A stretch of 64,000 nt of DNA from an uncultured Schlesneria sp. (GCA_903904835.1 CAIVEI010000162.1:109144-173143), one strand, 5' to 3'. Counted from the stretch's first letter, positions 17,967-26,621 are shown. Notes: generated by a model from the sequence alone, not told the origin. Translations and numbers: made by a program.

Positions 17967-17979
17967 TTCCGCCAAATTC

Positions 17980-17997
17980 CTTCTAGTTAAATAGAAG
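17980..17997. promoter_or_regulatory. Operator-like dyad 1, CTTCTA-N6-TAGAAG
   Basis: An 18-bp dyad with perfect 6-bp arms (CTTCTA GTTAAA TAGAAG). An identical-arm copy lies 49 bp downstream, and the gene that follows encodes a BlaI/MecI-type repressor, a family that binds paired dyads in its own promoter. Confidence 0.7.
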
Positions 17998-18028
17998 TTC
18001 TCTTGCAGCCGCATTCGCGAATTGCTAT

Positions 18029-18046
18029 CTTCTATCTAAATAGAAG
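18029..18046. promoter_or_regulatory. Operator-like dyad 2, CTTCTA-N6-TAGAAG
   Basis: A second 18-bp dyad with the same arms (CTTCTA TCTAAA TAGAAG), ending 20 bp before the repressor start codon. The centre-to-centre distance to dyad 1 is 49 bp, close to five helical turns less a few bases. Confidence 0.75.
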
Positions 18047-18066
18047 ATCCTTGCGAGCTGCTCAAC

Positions 18067-18462
18067 ATGGCGAGACCAAAATCGATTCACCCCACGGATC
18101 TTGAATTGCAGATCCTGAAGTGCTTGTGGGAATCCTCGCCCATGTCCGTGCGCGAGATTCGTGAATCATTGTCCAAGCAAGGCCGGGAGCTGGCCCATAC
18201 GTCAGTAATCACCACCTTGAATGTGATGGTCGGGAAAAAATATTTGACACGTTCGATGCAAGGAAAATCTTGCTTATTTGTTCCGAATGTGACTCGGGAA
18301 GCGGTCACCGAAGGGATGTTGGGTGACGTGGTAAAGCGAGTGTTCGACGGTTCGGCCAAGGCAGTGATGCTCAGTCTGTTTGAGTCAACGGAACTGGACC
18401 CGGACGAACTGAAAGAACTGCGGCAGATTCTGGACCAGAAAGCGAAGGAGCAGCAGAAATGA
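18067..18462 (+). CDS. BlaI/MecI/CopY-family transcriptional repressor
   Basis: The 131-residue protein is a winged-helix repressor: TDLELQILKCLWESSPMSVR and ELAHTSVITTLNVMVGKKYL (recognition region) match the BlaI/MecI N-domain, and the C-terminal half (VVKRVFDGSAKAVMLSLFES) matches the dimerisation helices. In the known systems the repressor is inactivated after its membrane partner senses a signal. It overlaps the downstream membrane peptidase gene by 4 bp (ATGA), the standard arrangement. Autoregulation through the two dyads directly upstream is likely. The regulated signal here need not be a beta-lactam because the partner's sensor is different. Confidence 0.9.
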   Translation: MARPKSIHPTDLELQILKCLWESSPMSVREIRESLSKQGRELAHTSVITTLNVMVGKKYLTRSMQGKSCLFVPNVTREAVTEGMLGDVVKRVFDGSAKAVMLSLFESTELDPDELKELRQILDQKAKEQQK

Positions 18463-20765
18463 GTCTCGCCATCGTTTCAAGCATTTTCGGTTCAGGTCTG
18501 GCTGATTTCGGTGGCCCGATTTGTGTCCGTTCGACGAAAGCCCTCGCCCATTTCAGTTGGCAAGGGTGCGTGATTGCAGCCGTATATTATTTCGTCGATT
18601 TGAGTCTCCGAAAGAAAACGGCAAATACCCGTTACATCGCTGGGCTGGCGGCGATGGTATTCCTCGCGATTTGTCCTCCTGTCACATTCGCTCTTTTGTC
18701 TTCCGAGAATTCTACACACATCACGCGATCCGAAGATTTCCGTGAACCGTCAAACAGTCATTACCTATTGGCATTAGATGGGATCAACCCCTCGCTGCCA
18801 CTGAGCCCTCAAACGAGTGAAATACGAAACATTGGCCCACAGTTCAAACCATTCATGCCACAGGATGCGATTCGAAAGTGGACTGGGTCGGTTGTCAGTA
18901 ACGAATTGATCGAACGTGTGTCTCTGTACGTGATGACTATGTATCTGATGGTCAGCCTGGCCCTTTTATGTCGAGTGGGAGTTGGTTATTCCGTGGGGAT
19001 GAGTTTGAAAGCCGGTTCCATCGAAATCGTGCATGATCGACTTCAACAGTTTGTCGAACGACTTTGCGAACAGTGGGAAGTGAGTGTGGTGCCGGTCGTG
19101 GCATCCTGCCATCAGGTCGCAGCTCCCGTAGTGTTTGGTGTCTTACGGCCGATTATCCTGCTCCCTCCCTGTCTTATGGCCGGTTGTAACGTTGATCAAC
19201 TGGAGGCCTTGCTGGCCCATGAACTGTCTCATATTCGACGTTGGGATTTGCTCGCGAACCTGGCTCAACGGGTTGTTGAGGCACTGCTGTTCTTTCATCC
19301 GGCAGTCTGGTACGTCAGTCGTCGCATCAGCATTGAACGAGAGCACGCCTGTGATGATCTGGTCATTTCCACTGGCTGGGGTCCGCTGGATTATTGCCAA
19401 GCATTGATTGGCCTGGCTGAAGCTTGTGCCGTTCCACGAAAACCACTTGTCGTAGTACCGATTTCCATCTCCGCATTTGGAAGTGGCCCATCTGATTTCA
19501 AGCAACGGATTCTCCGTTTAGCCAGTGAATCCGCGACATCCAGGCCTCAGTTGACTCGAACCGGTTTCAGTGGATTGGCTTCCATTGTCGGCATGCTGAT
19601 TCTGGTGTCGACCGTATTGAGTTCGCGACCAGGTTCGAAACCTGAAACTCCGAAAGAGATTGATTCGCTTGTCGTCGCTCAACCAGTGGTGATTGGTAAG
19701 GAAGAGCCTCAAGTACGCGAAGTGAAACCTGTTGCTGCCGATGAGTCTCGCTTGATCCTGAACGATCCCCTTGTTGATGTCGTCATCGAGGGAAATTCAA
19801 CAATCCCGAATCCCGAGATTGTCAAACACATCAAGACGCGTTCCGGTCGGCGAGTGACTCAAAAGCAGGTTAAAGACGACGTCGATGCCCTCGTGAGAAC
19901 TCGCTGGTTTTCCACCGTTGAGCCGAATCTTCAAAAAACGGATGAAGGCGTCGTTCTGATTTTTCGCGTGCTGGAACGCCCGATCGTTCGGCGTGTCGAA
20001 TACAAAGGCTTAAAGAAGGTGAAGCAAAAGGTCTTCGATGCGATGACCCAGCTTAAGCCGGGTAGTCCATTCGATGTTTCCTCAAACCGTGAAAACGCCC
20101 GGCGGATTGAAGAGCACTATCACGAAAAAGGTTTTGCATTTGCCACGGTCAATCTTGAAAAAGGAAATGATCGTAACGACCGTGAAGTCGTTTTTTTAAT
20201 CAATGAAGGTCCTAAGGTTCGTGTTTCTTCGGTCGAATTCGACAAAGGCGGGAACTTCGATGATGGTGATCTGGCCACCACGACACGAAAACACCTTCGT
20301 ATTACCCCGGTTTTGGACGGGAATTACGATCCCGCAGGGATCAAAGATGACATCGAAACGGTGAAGCAGTATTACCACAGTCTTGGCTACTTTGACGTCG
20401 AAATCAAACATCGAGTGACGTCTTCCGAGGACTCTTCGAAGTTCGAAGTCCGGTACGAGATTAACGAAGGGGTCCGCTACAAAATTCGGCATGTCGAGTG
20501 TATTGGAAATCGGATCGTCCCCGAATCTGAAATCCAGAGAGTTTTGAAAGTCACTGACGAAACGTTGTACAACGCCACTGAGATTGCTCACGACGTTGAC
20601 GCCATAAAGTCCGTATTCGACAAGAGAGGGCATCTACTCGCTCACGTCGAGCCTTTAGTCCGCTGGTCCGAAGAACGTGGTTTGATCGACCTCGTCTATC
20701 GAATTTCTCCGTGTATCGAGGCCGAGGGGCCAGTTTTCATGGATGATAACGAATTCCGATGGTGA
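18459..20765 (+). CDS. BlaR1/MecR1-type M56 membrane metallopeptidase with four C-terminal POTRA-like repeats
   Basis: The 768-residue protein has an N-terminal membrane domain (segments near VIAAVYYFVDLSL, AAMVFLAICPPVTFALL, YVMTMYLMVSLALLC) and an M56 zinc peptidase with HELSH at residues 254-258, then EREHACDD, as in BlaR1. A last membrane segment (SIVGMLILVSTVL, about 375-390) leads to an extracytoplasmic region without any penicillin-binding motif. Instead four repeats (about 443-755) look like POTRA domains: VVIEGNSTIPNPEIVKHIK, VRRVEYKGLKKVKQKVFD, VSSVEFDKGGNFDDGDL and IRHVECIGNRIVPESEI, each ending in an INEG/FRV-type strand. No beta-barrel follows. It probably senses an envelope or outer-membrane assembly state and triggers loss of the upstream repressor; this role is inferred. 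Confidence 0.85.
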   Translation: MSLAIVSSIFGSGLADFGGPICVRSTKALAHFSWQGCVIAAVYYFVDLSLRKKTANTRYIAGLAAMVFLAICPPVTFALLSSENSTHITRSEDFREPSNSHYLLALDGINPSLPLSPQTSEIRNIGPQFKPFMPQDAIRKWTGSVVSNELIERVSLYVMTMYLMVSLALLCRVGVGYSVGMSLKAGSIEIVHDRLQQFVERLCEQWEVSVVPVVASCHQVAAPVVFGVLRPIILLPPCLMAGCNVDQLEALLAHELSHIRRWDLLANLAQRVVEALLFFHPAVWYVSRRISIEREHACDDLVISTGWGPLDYCQALIGLAEACAVPRKPLVVVPISISAFGSGPSDFKQRILRLASESATSRPQLTRTGFSGLASIVGMLILVSTVLSSRPGSKPETPKEIDSLVVAQPVVIGKEEPQVREVKPVAADESRLILNDPLVDVVIEGNSTIPNPEIVKHIKTRSGRRVTQKQVKDDVDALVRTRWFSTVEPNLQKTDEGVVLIFRVLERPIVRRVEYKGLKKVKQKVFDAMTQLKPGSPFDVSSNRENARRIEEHYHEKGFAFATVNLEKGNDRNDREVVFLINEGPKVRVSSVEFDKGGNFDDGDLATTTRKHLRITPVLDGNYDPAGIKDDIETVKQYYHSLGYFDVEIKHRVTSSEDSSKFEVRYEINEGVRYKIRHVECIGNRIVPESEIQRVLKVTDETLYNATEIAHDVDAIKSVFDKRGHLLAHVEPLVRWSEERGLIDLVYRISPCIEAEGPVFMDDNEFRW

Positions 20766-21103
20766 CAAACATCTTTGTGAGCCTGTGGGTGGATACCGAG
20801 AACCCCGAAACCAGACGATCGAAACCGGTCGCTCGCTGAACTCGTGAAGTCGGTGGGCATCAACCATTTGATTCGACTCAATCAATTCAACTGACTGACC
20901 CCAACGCATTATTGAATTGCGATGCGTAATCGAAGAGAATCTGATCGCCCCGGGGAATCAGGCTTTCGATCGTCACCACATTCATCGCTATCCGTACTTT
21001 TTCTCCGTGTCTTCGCGACTCGGGCGTAATCCGTTTTGATGGCCTGTTGATCGTGGCTTGCAGTCATCGTTGTACGCACTTTTAAAAATTGGGAGTTTTG
21101 ATT
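20766..21103. other. Intergenic region, no gene seen
   Basis: About 338 bases between two plus-strand genes. No terminator with T run, repeat or RNA was recognised. Confidence 0.5.
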
Positions 21104-22102
21104 GTGAAGAGATTACTGGTTTGTGCCGCAGTTTTGTTCGGACTTTCGCAATCGATATTCGCGGCCGAAAAGGGTCAACCCGTACGCATGGGATGCGGGC
21201 TCATGACCTTTGACACGGTGCCGGGCTGGGGATTGAGTCCCGAAGGCAAATCTGTCATTGGTCCGACCCATGGCGGAGTGGTGATCGACAAGGCGGGAAA
21301 CATCTACACCAGTGCAGACCAGGGTGTCTTTGTCTTTTCGCCCGACGGTAAGGTAATTCGCCGCTTCCTCGAAGGTGATTATACGAGACTGCACGACATG
21401 GAAATTCGAGTCGAAGAGGACGGCGAGTACATTTATGGTGCTCGAAACGCCAACGCGGAAGGAATCAAATTCAATGCTGAAACAGGTGCCGTCGCTTTAA
21501 AACTTCCGTTTCCAAAAGAGTCGGGACTCGATCTGAAGCAATTCAGCCCGACCGCGATTACCGTCGCACCCAATGGCGATATCTTTCTGTCTGACGGATA
21601 CGCCAGTAACCACATTTTCAAATTCGACAAAACCGGCAAATACCTGAAGCACTTTGGCACCAAGGGGAATGACCTCAAGCAGTTCAACACGGCACACGGT
21701 ATGACGTTGGATACTCGCTATGAACCTCCTCGCCTGCTGATTTGCGACCGCAACCATCAGCCAAAGGGCCGATTGTTGCATTACAGTCTTGATGGCGAGT
21801 TCATTGAAGAAATTGTCACTGGACTTGGAATGCCAACCTCCGCTGCAGTTCAGGGAGATTATGTTTCCGTACCAGACCTTCATGGCCGAGTCGTGATCCT
21901 GGACAAGAGTAACACCATTATGGCCGTTCTCGGCCATAACCCTGATCCGGCAAAACGAGCCAATTACGGTATTCCTCAAGACCAGTGGATCGAAGGTGTC
22001 TTTAGCGGCACACATGGTTCTTACTGGGACAAGGACGGAAACCTGTACGTCCAGGACTGGAACGTGTCCGGCCGGCTGATGAAGCTTGTCCGCGTCAAAT
22101 AG
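21104..22102 (+). CDS. Exported NHL/SMP-30-like six-bladed propeller protein
   Basis: The 332-residue protein starts at GTG 21104 (GGGAG eight bases upstream), with signal peptide RLLVCAAVLFGLSQSIFA. The body carries NHL-type blades: GVVIDKAGNIYTSADQGVFV, ITVAPNGDIFLSDGYASNHI, KFDKTGKYLKHFG, HGMTLDTRYEPPRLLICDR and YWDKDGNLYVQDWN. Exported peptidyl-alpha-hydroxyglycine lyase-like NHL proteins are common in Planctomycetes; the substrate or binding partner is unknown. A longer frame begins at TTG 21089. Convergent with the zinc-ribbon gene. Confidence 0.85.
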   Translation: MKRLLVCAAVLFGLSQSIFAAEKGQPVRMGCGLMTFDTVPGWGLSPEGKSVIGPTHGGVVIDKAGNIYTSADQGVFVFSPDGKVIRRFLEGDYTRLHDMEIRVEEDGEYIYGARNANAEGIKFNAETGAVALKLPFPKESGLDLKQFSPTAITVAPNGDIFLSDGYASNHIFKFDKTGKYLKHFGTKGNDLKQFNTAHGMTLDTRYEPPRLLICDRNHQPKGRLLHYSLDGEFIEEIVTGLGMPTSAAVQGDYVSVPDLHGRVVILDKSNTIMAVLGHNPDPAKRANYGIPQDQWIEGVFSGTHGSYWDKDGNLYVQDWNVSGRLMKLVRVK

Positions 22103-22129
22103 TGCAGAAGTTCCGCTGCCCGAATCAAT

Positions 22130-22963
22130 TCAACTGCCGAACCAACCCGTTCGGCAGGAATTTTTTCGGTACACATTGACGAGCTCGGTAACTCGGCAGC
22201 GGTCAAGACGGTCGATAAGGACGCTCATCCCCTCTTGTAATTTACAGTCCACTTCTTCGCGGTAAAGAGGCAGCACTGCGTAGAAGTGGATGACTTGCTC
22301 GTCATTGATGGTGAGCGTACGAAATGGGTCTGGACACGTCAGTGGCGGAACAATGACCGAACAACAGAATTTCGTGTTGGGTGCGTAGTGCCGCGGCGGC
22401 TCTCCGTTCGGCACCGAATGACTGAGACCCAGCCAGGTCCGGAACTCGTGCGGTAAGCGAGCCAGTACTTTCAACAATCGAATCGGCCAGTAATTTCGCT
22501 CATCTCGAAAGTCTTCAATGCTCAACCGCCAGTTCGGCGGAAGGCAGATCATTAATTCTGTCCTCCGCAAGGATTCCGCTCCGTCAGGAACATTCATCGA
22601 CTGCTCTGACATCCCGCTTGTGACGAGCGTATAGAACGGCCGGTGTTTCTGCGGAGGAACACGATGAACGTCGATATGGACATATTCCGAGACGCGCTCG
22701 TGAAAAACAAAGTCGATCGGTCCAATGTGTTCTTCGATGTGTTCGGAAATGAGACGCGTTCTTGCTGGATCGGGGGGTGGCAAAGGAAGCGACGGTTGCC
22801 GTCGATCTTGAAGTGCGGGGATGTCCAGGACCTGATCTCGCGGCATTGGATCGGGGACGACAATATCGTTACCGCAACGACGACACGTGGCGCGACATCC
22901 CGCCTTAACGAGTTCAACTCGATAGCGTGCATCGCACTTGTCACAGCGGAAGACGATCGCCAT
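22130..22963 (-). CDS. Zinc-ribbon-headed protein of unknown function
   Basis: The 277-residue protein opens with a four-cysteine zinc ribbon (FRCDKCDARYRV and CRATCRRCGNDIVVPDP, two Cys-x2-Cys pairs), of the MJ0042/FmdB-like type common in planctomycetes. The rest has no recognised enzymatic motif: a Pro-rich linker, then an alpha/beta region (FVFHERVSEYVHIDVHRVPP, LVTSGMSEQSMNVP) that resembles suppressor-of-fused-like domains, which carry a similar 'YTLVTSGMS' string; this resemblance is from memory and tentative. GGAACGG precedes the ATG. Cytoplasmic. Confidence 0.75.
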   Translation of the reverse strand: MAIVFRCDKCDARYRVELVKAGCRATCRRCGNDIVVPDPMPRDQVLDIPALQDRRQPSLPLPPPDPARTRLISEHIEEHIGPIDFVFHERVSEYVHIDVHRVPPQKHRPFYTLVTSGMSEQSMNVPDGAESLRRTELMICLPPNWRLSIEDFRDERNYWPIRLLKVLARLPHEFRTWLGLSHSVPNGEPPRHYAPNTKFCCSVIVPPLTCPDPFRTLTINDEQVIHFYAVLPLYREEVDCKLQEGMSVLIDRLDRCRVTELVNVYRKNSCRTGWFGS

Positions 22964-23197
22964 GAATTACCGTTCCAACCCAGATGGGAGCTTCGAGACG
23001 TTGCGACAGCCGAACCGAATGCTTCCCACGGACTGTCCCATTCGGTTCGGCCATTTCCGAATAGGCTAAAAATCAATCAAAAATTCGAACCTGCAATCAA
23101 ACGACGAACCTGGCGGCGGACCCACTGAATCGAGATCCGTGCCTGTGACGTGAATCTTATTTTTGCGTTGAAATTGGAGTTCGACTTATCGTAACGT

Positions 23198-23677
23198 TTA
23201 TATCGTTCCGCCACCGCGCGAAATAGGAATTGAACGACCTCCTGTGACAGTGGCCTTACGCAGCGTCACTGTCAACAGACCATCCCGTGTTTCTGCACGA
23301 ATCGCATCATTGTCGACTGCAGCCGGAAGTGGGATCGAGCGTTGGAAACTACCAACCCCGCGTTCTCGCAGATGGACCCGAGCATCGCTGGCAAATTCGA
23401 GACTCGGTCGAAATCCCGTTACTGTCAACATGTTTCCCACGAGGCTCAATTCCACGGATTCCGCCGAAACACCTGGAAGTTCGATCTGCACCAGAATCTC
23501 TTCGGGAAGCTCAATGATATCAACCGGTGGATTTGCCTGACGATTTGCCCCGGTTAAGCCGAGCGATTCCAGCGTTCGCTCGCCTGTTGACCGCACAACT
23601 TCCAGCCAACGGTCGACTTCCTGTCTCACTCGTTCCACAGGAGGAACGCTGCTATTTTCGGGACTTGAATCGTTCAT
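23198..23677 (-). CDS. Small heat-shock protein, Hsp20/alpha-crystallin family
   Basis: The 159-residue protein has a short N-terminal arm and an alpha-crystallin domain (VDIIELPEEILVQIELPGVS, MLTVTGFRPS, RERGVGSFQRSIPLP and ETRDGLLTVTLRKA). It is an ATP-independent chaperone. A short C-terminal tail ends IPISRGGGTI, holding an I-x-I motif used in oligomer assembly. ATG at 23677 sits 20 bp after the prenyltransferase-fold gene on the same strand, so the two may be co-transcribed; the frame stays open to 23794 but that overlaps the upstream gene. Confidence 0.92.
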   Translation of the reverse strand: MNDSSPENSSVPPVERVRQEVDRWLEVVRSTGERTLESLGLTGANRQANPPVDIIELPEEILVQIELPGVSAESVELSLVGNMLTVTGFRPSLEFASDARVHLRERGVGSFQRSIPLPAAVDNDAIRAETRDGLLTVTLRKATVTGGRSIPISRGGGTI

Positions 23678-23697
23678 GGGAAAAGCTTTCACTATTC

Positions 23698-24729
23698 TTA
23701 CCGCTGGTAAATCGGCAAATATCCATTGTCGAGCTGCAGAATGGTCGAATTGATGGCCGTAACATAGACCGGTCCGACGTGACCTTCCTTCCACGATCCG
23801 TTAGCAGACTGTTGAGCGAGTATCTGCTTGGAGATGGTCGCGAAGTATTTCGACCATTTCTCGTCCCCAAGTCGGTATTGAACTTGAGAATAATAATAGT
23901 GGGTGTAATGCCAGTGACCGAACATCTGGGCCTGACCGTTGTTGCCTTCGATATTCTTTTCGCAATACTTCAACAGTTTCTTTGCTGTATCGTTTTCATA
24001 GTCACCCGAATTGAAGAGGCAGGCGATCGCAGCAGCCGTGATTGGCGGACGCGCCCCCCCAGCATGCTTCAGGCTATATTGAATTCCACCTTCGGGAAGC
24101 ATGCATTTGCGAATGTATTCGATCGCCTTGTCAATCAGTTCCTTTGGAACGGGAATACCGGCGTTTCGACAAGCGCGAAGCCCCTGCACCTGAGTGACGC
24201 AGGTCGAGCCTTCGTCAAAATCGTTTCCGTCCTTGGCCGAGACATAGCCCCAACCACCATCTGGCGTCTGAGCTTCACCACAAAACTGGACAGCCTTCGT
24301 CAGGACTTCCTTCAGCTTCTCGCGTCGCTGAGCATTTTCTTCCTCGCCGTAGACTTGAGACAGGAACAGCATCGAAAAGCCGTGCCCGTAGGTATAGTGG
24401 TAATCGTGCTTGTAACCAATCAGGCCGTTGGGCTGAGCGGTTTCGATCAAATAATCGACCGCCTTCGAAATCGGTTTCGCCAGCCGCCCACGCGTCGTCG
24501 TCGAACCCTCGCAAAGCATCGCGTTCGCAGAAAGTGCCGTCATGGCAACACGGTACTGGCCCTGATTTGCTTCCCAGTAACCGCTTCGATGTTGTTCGCC
24601 CACAAGCCAGTCGAGTCCCCGTTGTGCCGCGAGTTTAATCTTGGGATCTTTCGGTTCTCCTCGGACAACCGTCGCCGTACCGAGCAACGAAAATGACACG
24701 ATCAAGGCGATCGAAACACGTTGCAGCAT
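23698..24729 (-). CDS. Exported prenyltransferase/squalene-oxidase-repeat protein (terpenoid cyclase-like fold)
   Basis: The 343-residue protein has a signal peptide (RVSIALIVSFSLLGTATVVR) and alpha/alpha-toroid repeats: GLDWLVGEQHRSGYWEANQG, AVQFCGEAQTPDGGWGYVSA, AIEYIRKCMLPEGGIQYSLK and QILAQQSANGSWKEGHVGPV. These Q-x-x-x-G-x-W motifs mark the squalene cyclase/prenyltransferase beta-subunit superfamily, but the catalytic D-x-D-D-T-A of cyclases is not seen. Many exported planctomycete proteins of this sort have no known enzyme activity. GGGAGA precedes the ATG. Confidence 0.88.
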   Translation of the reverse strand: MLQRVSIALIVSFSLLGTATVVRGEPKDPKIKLAAQRGLDWLVGEQHRSGYWEANQGQYRVAMTALSANAMLCEGSTTTRGRLAKPISKAVDYLIETAQPNGLIGYKHDYHYTYGHGFSMLFLSQVYGEEENAQRREKLKEVLTKAVQFCGEAQTPDGGWGYVSAKDGNDFDEGSTCVTQVQGLRACRNAGIPVPKELIDKAIEYIRKCMLPEGGIQYSLKHAGGARPPITAAAIACLFNSGDYENDTAKKLLKYCEKNIEGNNGQAQMFGHWHYTHYYYSQVQYRLGDEKWSKYFATISKQILAQQSANGSWKEGHVGPVYVTAINSTILQLDNGYLPIYQR

Positions 24730-25072
24730 TACATTTCTCCCAAGAGAGTCAGATTGATACCGACAACCTCACCCCCACAAAACACCGTTCATTCGAACCA
24801 TCGAAAACAAACAGTCACGAAGTCACCAGACAACTCTACGCGAGAATTGACGGAAAGGGAAGAACTTGAAGCCGTCACCTCATGTTCAAAAAAGGTCCGA
24901 ACGGTTTTCACGACGTAAAAGTCCTGTGCAACTGCTTAACTGTCTCCAGTCAAGCAGTGCTCTTCGAGTGGGACTTATGCTATCAATCTCATGAAAAATC
25001 TCTCAACTAGTGATCTGTCCCATGAGTCTCATTCCGTCCCATAAGTCCCATTCTTCACCATAAAGCCCCCAA
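24730..25072. other. Intergenic region with one palindromic repeat
   Basis: About 343 bases between divergent genes. It holds the repeat at 24925-24974 and, around 25016-25055, three copies of TCCCAT/TCCCATAAG-like strings. No gene seen. Confidence 0.5.
24925..24974. repeat. ACTGCTT-type dispersed palindrome, short copy
   Basis: TGTGCAACTGCTTAACTG is mirrored by CAGTCAAGCAGTGC, followed by TCTTCGAGTGGGAC. The copy at 35868-35915 shares the same order (ACTGCTTGA, TCAAGCAGTGCTCTTCGA). Confidence 0.6.
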
Positions 25073-25618
25073 ATGCCGTCACGGCGAACCAAACCCGACC
25101 ACGCCGAATCCGCCCCGAACGATTCACAAGAATCGACGAGGGTCAACGACGTTTCTCATACGCCGACTGTCGTCTCCAACGAGACTTCCCCAATCACGGG
25201 AAGCGGCAGCGGTAAAAGTGAGGTGCATTCTGATCCGATTACACTTTGGCTGTGCCGCGCCGATCAGTTCTTCTTAGGCGTTCTCTTAATCTCGCTATTG
25301 GCGCTGCTCATTGCACATCGATGGAAACTCTCTGAATCCGGCAAGGCCGAAATTGAAATCACCAATCAGCAACCGAGAGAATATTTCTATTCGATCGATA
25401 TCAACCGAGCTTCGTGGGTCGAATGGGCTCAACTCGACGGGATCGGCGAAAAGCTCGCCCGTAGAATCGTCCAGGACCGAAGCGAAAAAGGCCCATTCCA
25501 TTCGATCGAAGACCTCAAACGGGTTCGCGGCCTCGGCCTGAAGTTAATCGAGAAATTACGGCCATTCTTGAAATGCAACGAAGACGAACTTCAAGATGCT
25601 CATCGACGCGATAAGTAA
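25073..25618 (+). CDS. Membrane-anchored helix-hairpin-helix protein (ComEA-like)
   Basis: The 181-residue protein has a polar N-terminal region of about 60 residues, one membrane segment (FFLGVLLISLLALLIAH, about 63-80) and a C-terminal pair of helix-hairpin-helix motifs (INRASWVEWAQLDGIGEKLA and IEDLKRVRGLGLKLIEKLRP). The arrangement is like ComEA, the DNA receptor for competence, with the DNA-binding tail probably outside the cytoplasm, but the long N-terminal region is unusual. No other competence gene is visible nearby. The ribosome site is weak. Confidence 0.85.
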   Translation: MPSRRTKPDHAESAPNDSQESTRVNDVSHTPTVVSNETSPITGSGSGKSEVHSDPITLWLCRADQFFLGVLLISLLALLIAHRWKLSESGKAEIEITNQQPREYFYSIDINRASWVEWAQLDGIGEKLARRIVQDRSEKGPFHSIEDLKRVRGLGLKLIEKLRPFLKCNEDELQDAHRRDK

Positions 25619-25636
25619 CGCTCCAAGTGACCGGAG

Positions 25637-26242
25637 CTACAGAACTTCGCTGAGACGGACGCCGAACTTGCCGTCGATCACCAGCAGTTCGCCTCGTGCG
25701 ATCAGTCGACCGTTCGCGAATATGTCGACGGGATCGCCGGCTCGTTTATCTAATGAAACGACGGAACCTTCCCGCAATTTCAGGACATCTTCAATCAGTA
25801 TTTCGGATCGGCCTAGTTCAATCGTGATGTCGAGATCCAGTTCCCCGAGATCCTCAAGCGTTAAACCTTGAGATTGTTTCTGTTTGATGGCAGAGTCGGC
25901 CTTCCTCTCTGGAAGATTGGCCAACGTCGTTTCAGCCCGTGTTGGGCTGCTGGAATCCCGGATCGCCTGGGCGATGTGTCGTTCGGCTGTTTCCAGCAAT
26001 TTCTCGGGGCCGCTTGGCATTTGGTGCCAACTTAACGGCGGTAACTCGGCATTACTCACGTCAAATCCAGGCGTGGAAATCCCTCGCAGATATTGGATAT
26101 CCCCAGGCTCGAAGTCGGAGTCAGAGACGTCGTTTGTTGTCACATGAGCATTTTCGCGGGCGGCCTGAAGGATGGCTTTGATTTCGTCTGAACCGAGGGG
26201 GTTTCTTACCCCGGATTGCTGACCGTTATCCTGTGATGGCAT
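25637..26242 (-). CDS. fliN: Flagellar motor switch protein FliN (FliM/FliN SpoA domain)
   Basis: The 201-residue protein has a disordered N-terminal half and a C-terminal SpoA domain: LGELDLDITIELGRSEILIE, VLKLREGSVVSLDKRAGDPV, DIFANGRLIARGELLVIDGK and FGVRLSEV. These are near-consensus FliN features. FliN forms the lower rim of the C-ring and takes part in rotation switching and export. The N-terminal extension of about 120 residues is longer than in enterobacterial FliN. It is last in the minus-strand flagellar block, separated from fliA by 379 bp. Confidence 0.9.
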   Translation of the reverse strand: MPSQDNGQQSGVRNPLGSDEIKAILQAARENAHVTTNDVSDSDFEPGDIQYLRGISTPGFDVSNAELPPLSWHQMPSGPEKLLETAERHIAQAIRDSSSPTRAETTLANLPERKADSAIKQKQSQGLTLEDLGELDLDITIELGRSEILIEDVLKLREGSVVSLDKRAGDPVDIFANGRLIARGELLVIDGKFGVRLSEVL

Positions 26243-26486
26243 CTGAGATGCTCCCTGATCTAGTCGCTTTCGGAGTGATGAATTCCATCGTCACAATAGC
26301 CATGTGAGAAATTTTCGAAATAGTCCGTCGACTTCGTTCCGATTGCCGACCAGCTTGCGATCGAATCCCGGCCAGCGTTCTCCAGACGATCGGTTCGGTT
26401 GCAGCGGTATATGTCGTCCTGACACCAATCGTCAATCGGAGTCTTACACCGATCGGGTTTCAGATCGGAATTATCACGGCAGAAGA

Positions 26487-26513
26487 AGATCCCTCGCTTG
26501 CGCGTCGGGCTTA
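26487..26513. repeat. TTAGCCCGACGC repeat, single arm
   Basis: AGATCCCTCGCTTGCGCGTC followed by GGGCTTA is almost the complete right arm of the perfect inverted repeat at 63862-64000. No matching left arm is close by. Confidence 0.7.
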
Positions 26514-26548
26514 CGTGGCAATTTTCAGTTCACTTCAATAAGCCGGAA

Positions 26549-26591
26549 ATGCCAGCACCTCAACCGTTGTTGTTGGTCGAGGTGCTGGCAT
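26549..26591 (-). terminator. Hairpin downstream of fliA, probable terminator
   Basis: ATGCCAGCACCTC at 26549-26561 pairs with GAGGTGCTGGCAT at 26579-26591 (13 bp). It begins about 30 bases after the fliA stop on the minus strand. The T run is short, so it could instead protect the transcript 3' end. Confidence 0.55.
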
Positions 26592-26621
26592 CTGTGATCG
26601 ACCGAGTTGGTCTGCCGTAGA

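Larger units (their letters stand above)
26243..26621. other. Intergenic region between fliA and fliN
   Basis: About 379 bases. It contains a half copy of the TTAGCCCGACGC repeat (26487-26513) and a hairpin beyond the fliA stop (26549-26591). No gene is supported. Confidence 0.5.

Noticed and set aside
18459..20765. Beta-lactam resistance operon
   Set aside because: The repressor/peptidase pair fits, but no penicillin-binding sensor motif and no beta-lactamase gene are present.
23527..24696. Long plus-strand frame (about 390 codons) opposite the prenyltransferase-fold gene
   Set aside because: It lies antisense to a well-supported gene, lacks domain signatures and has a biased composition typical of shadow frames in GC-rich third-position genes.
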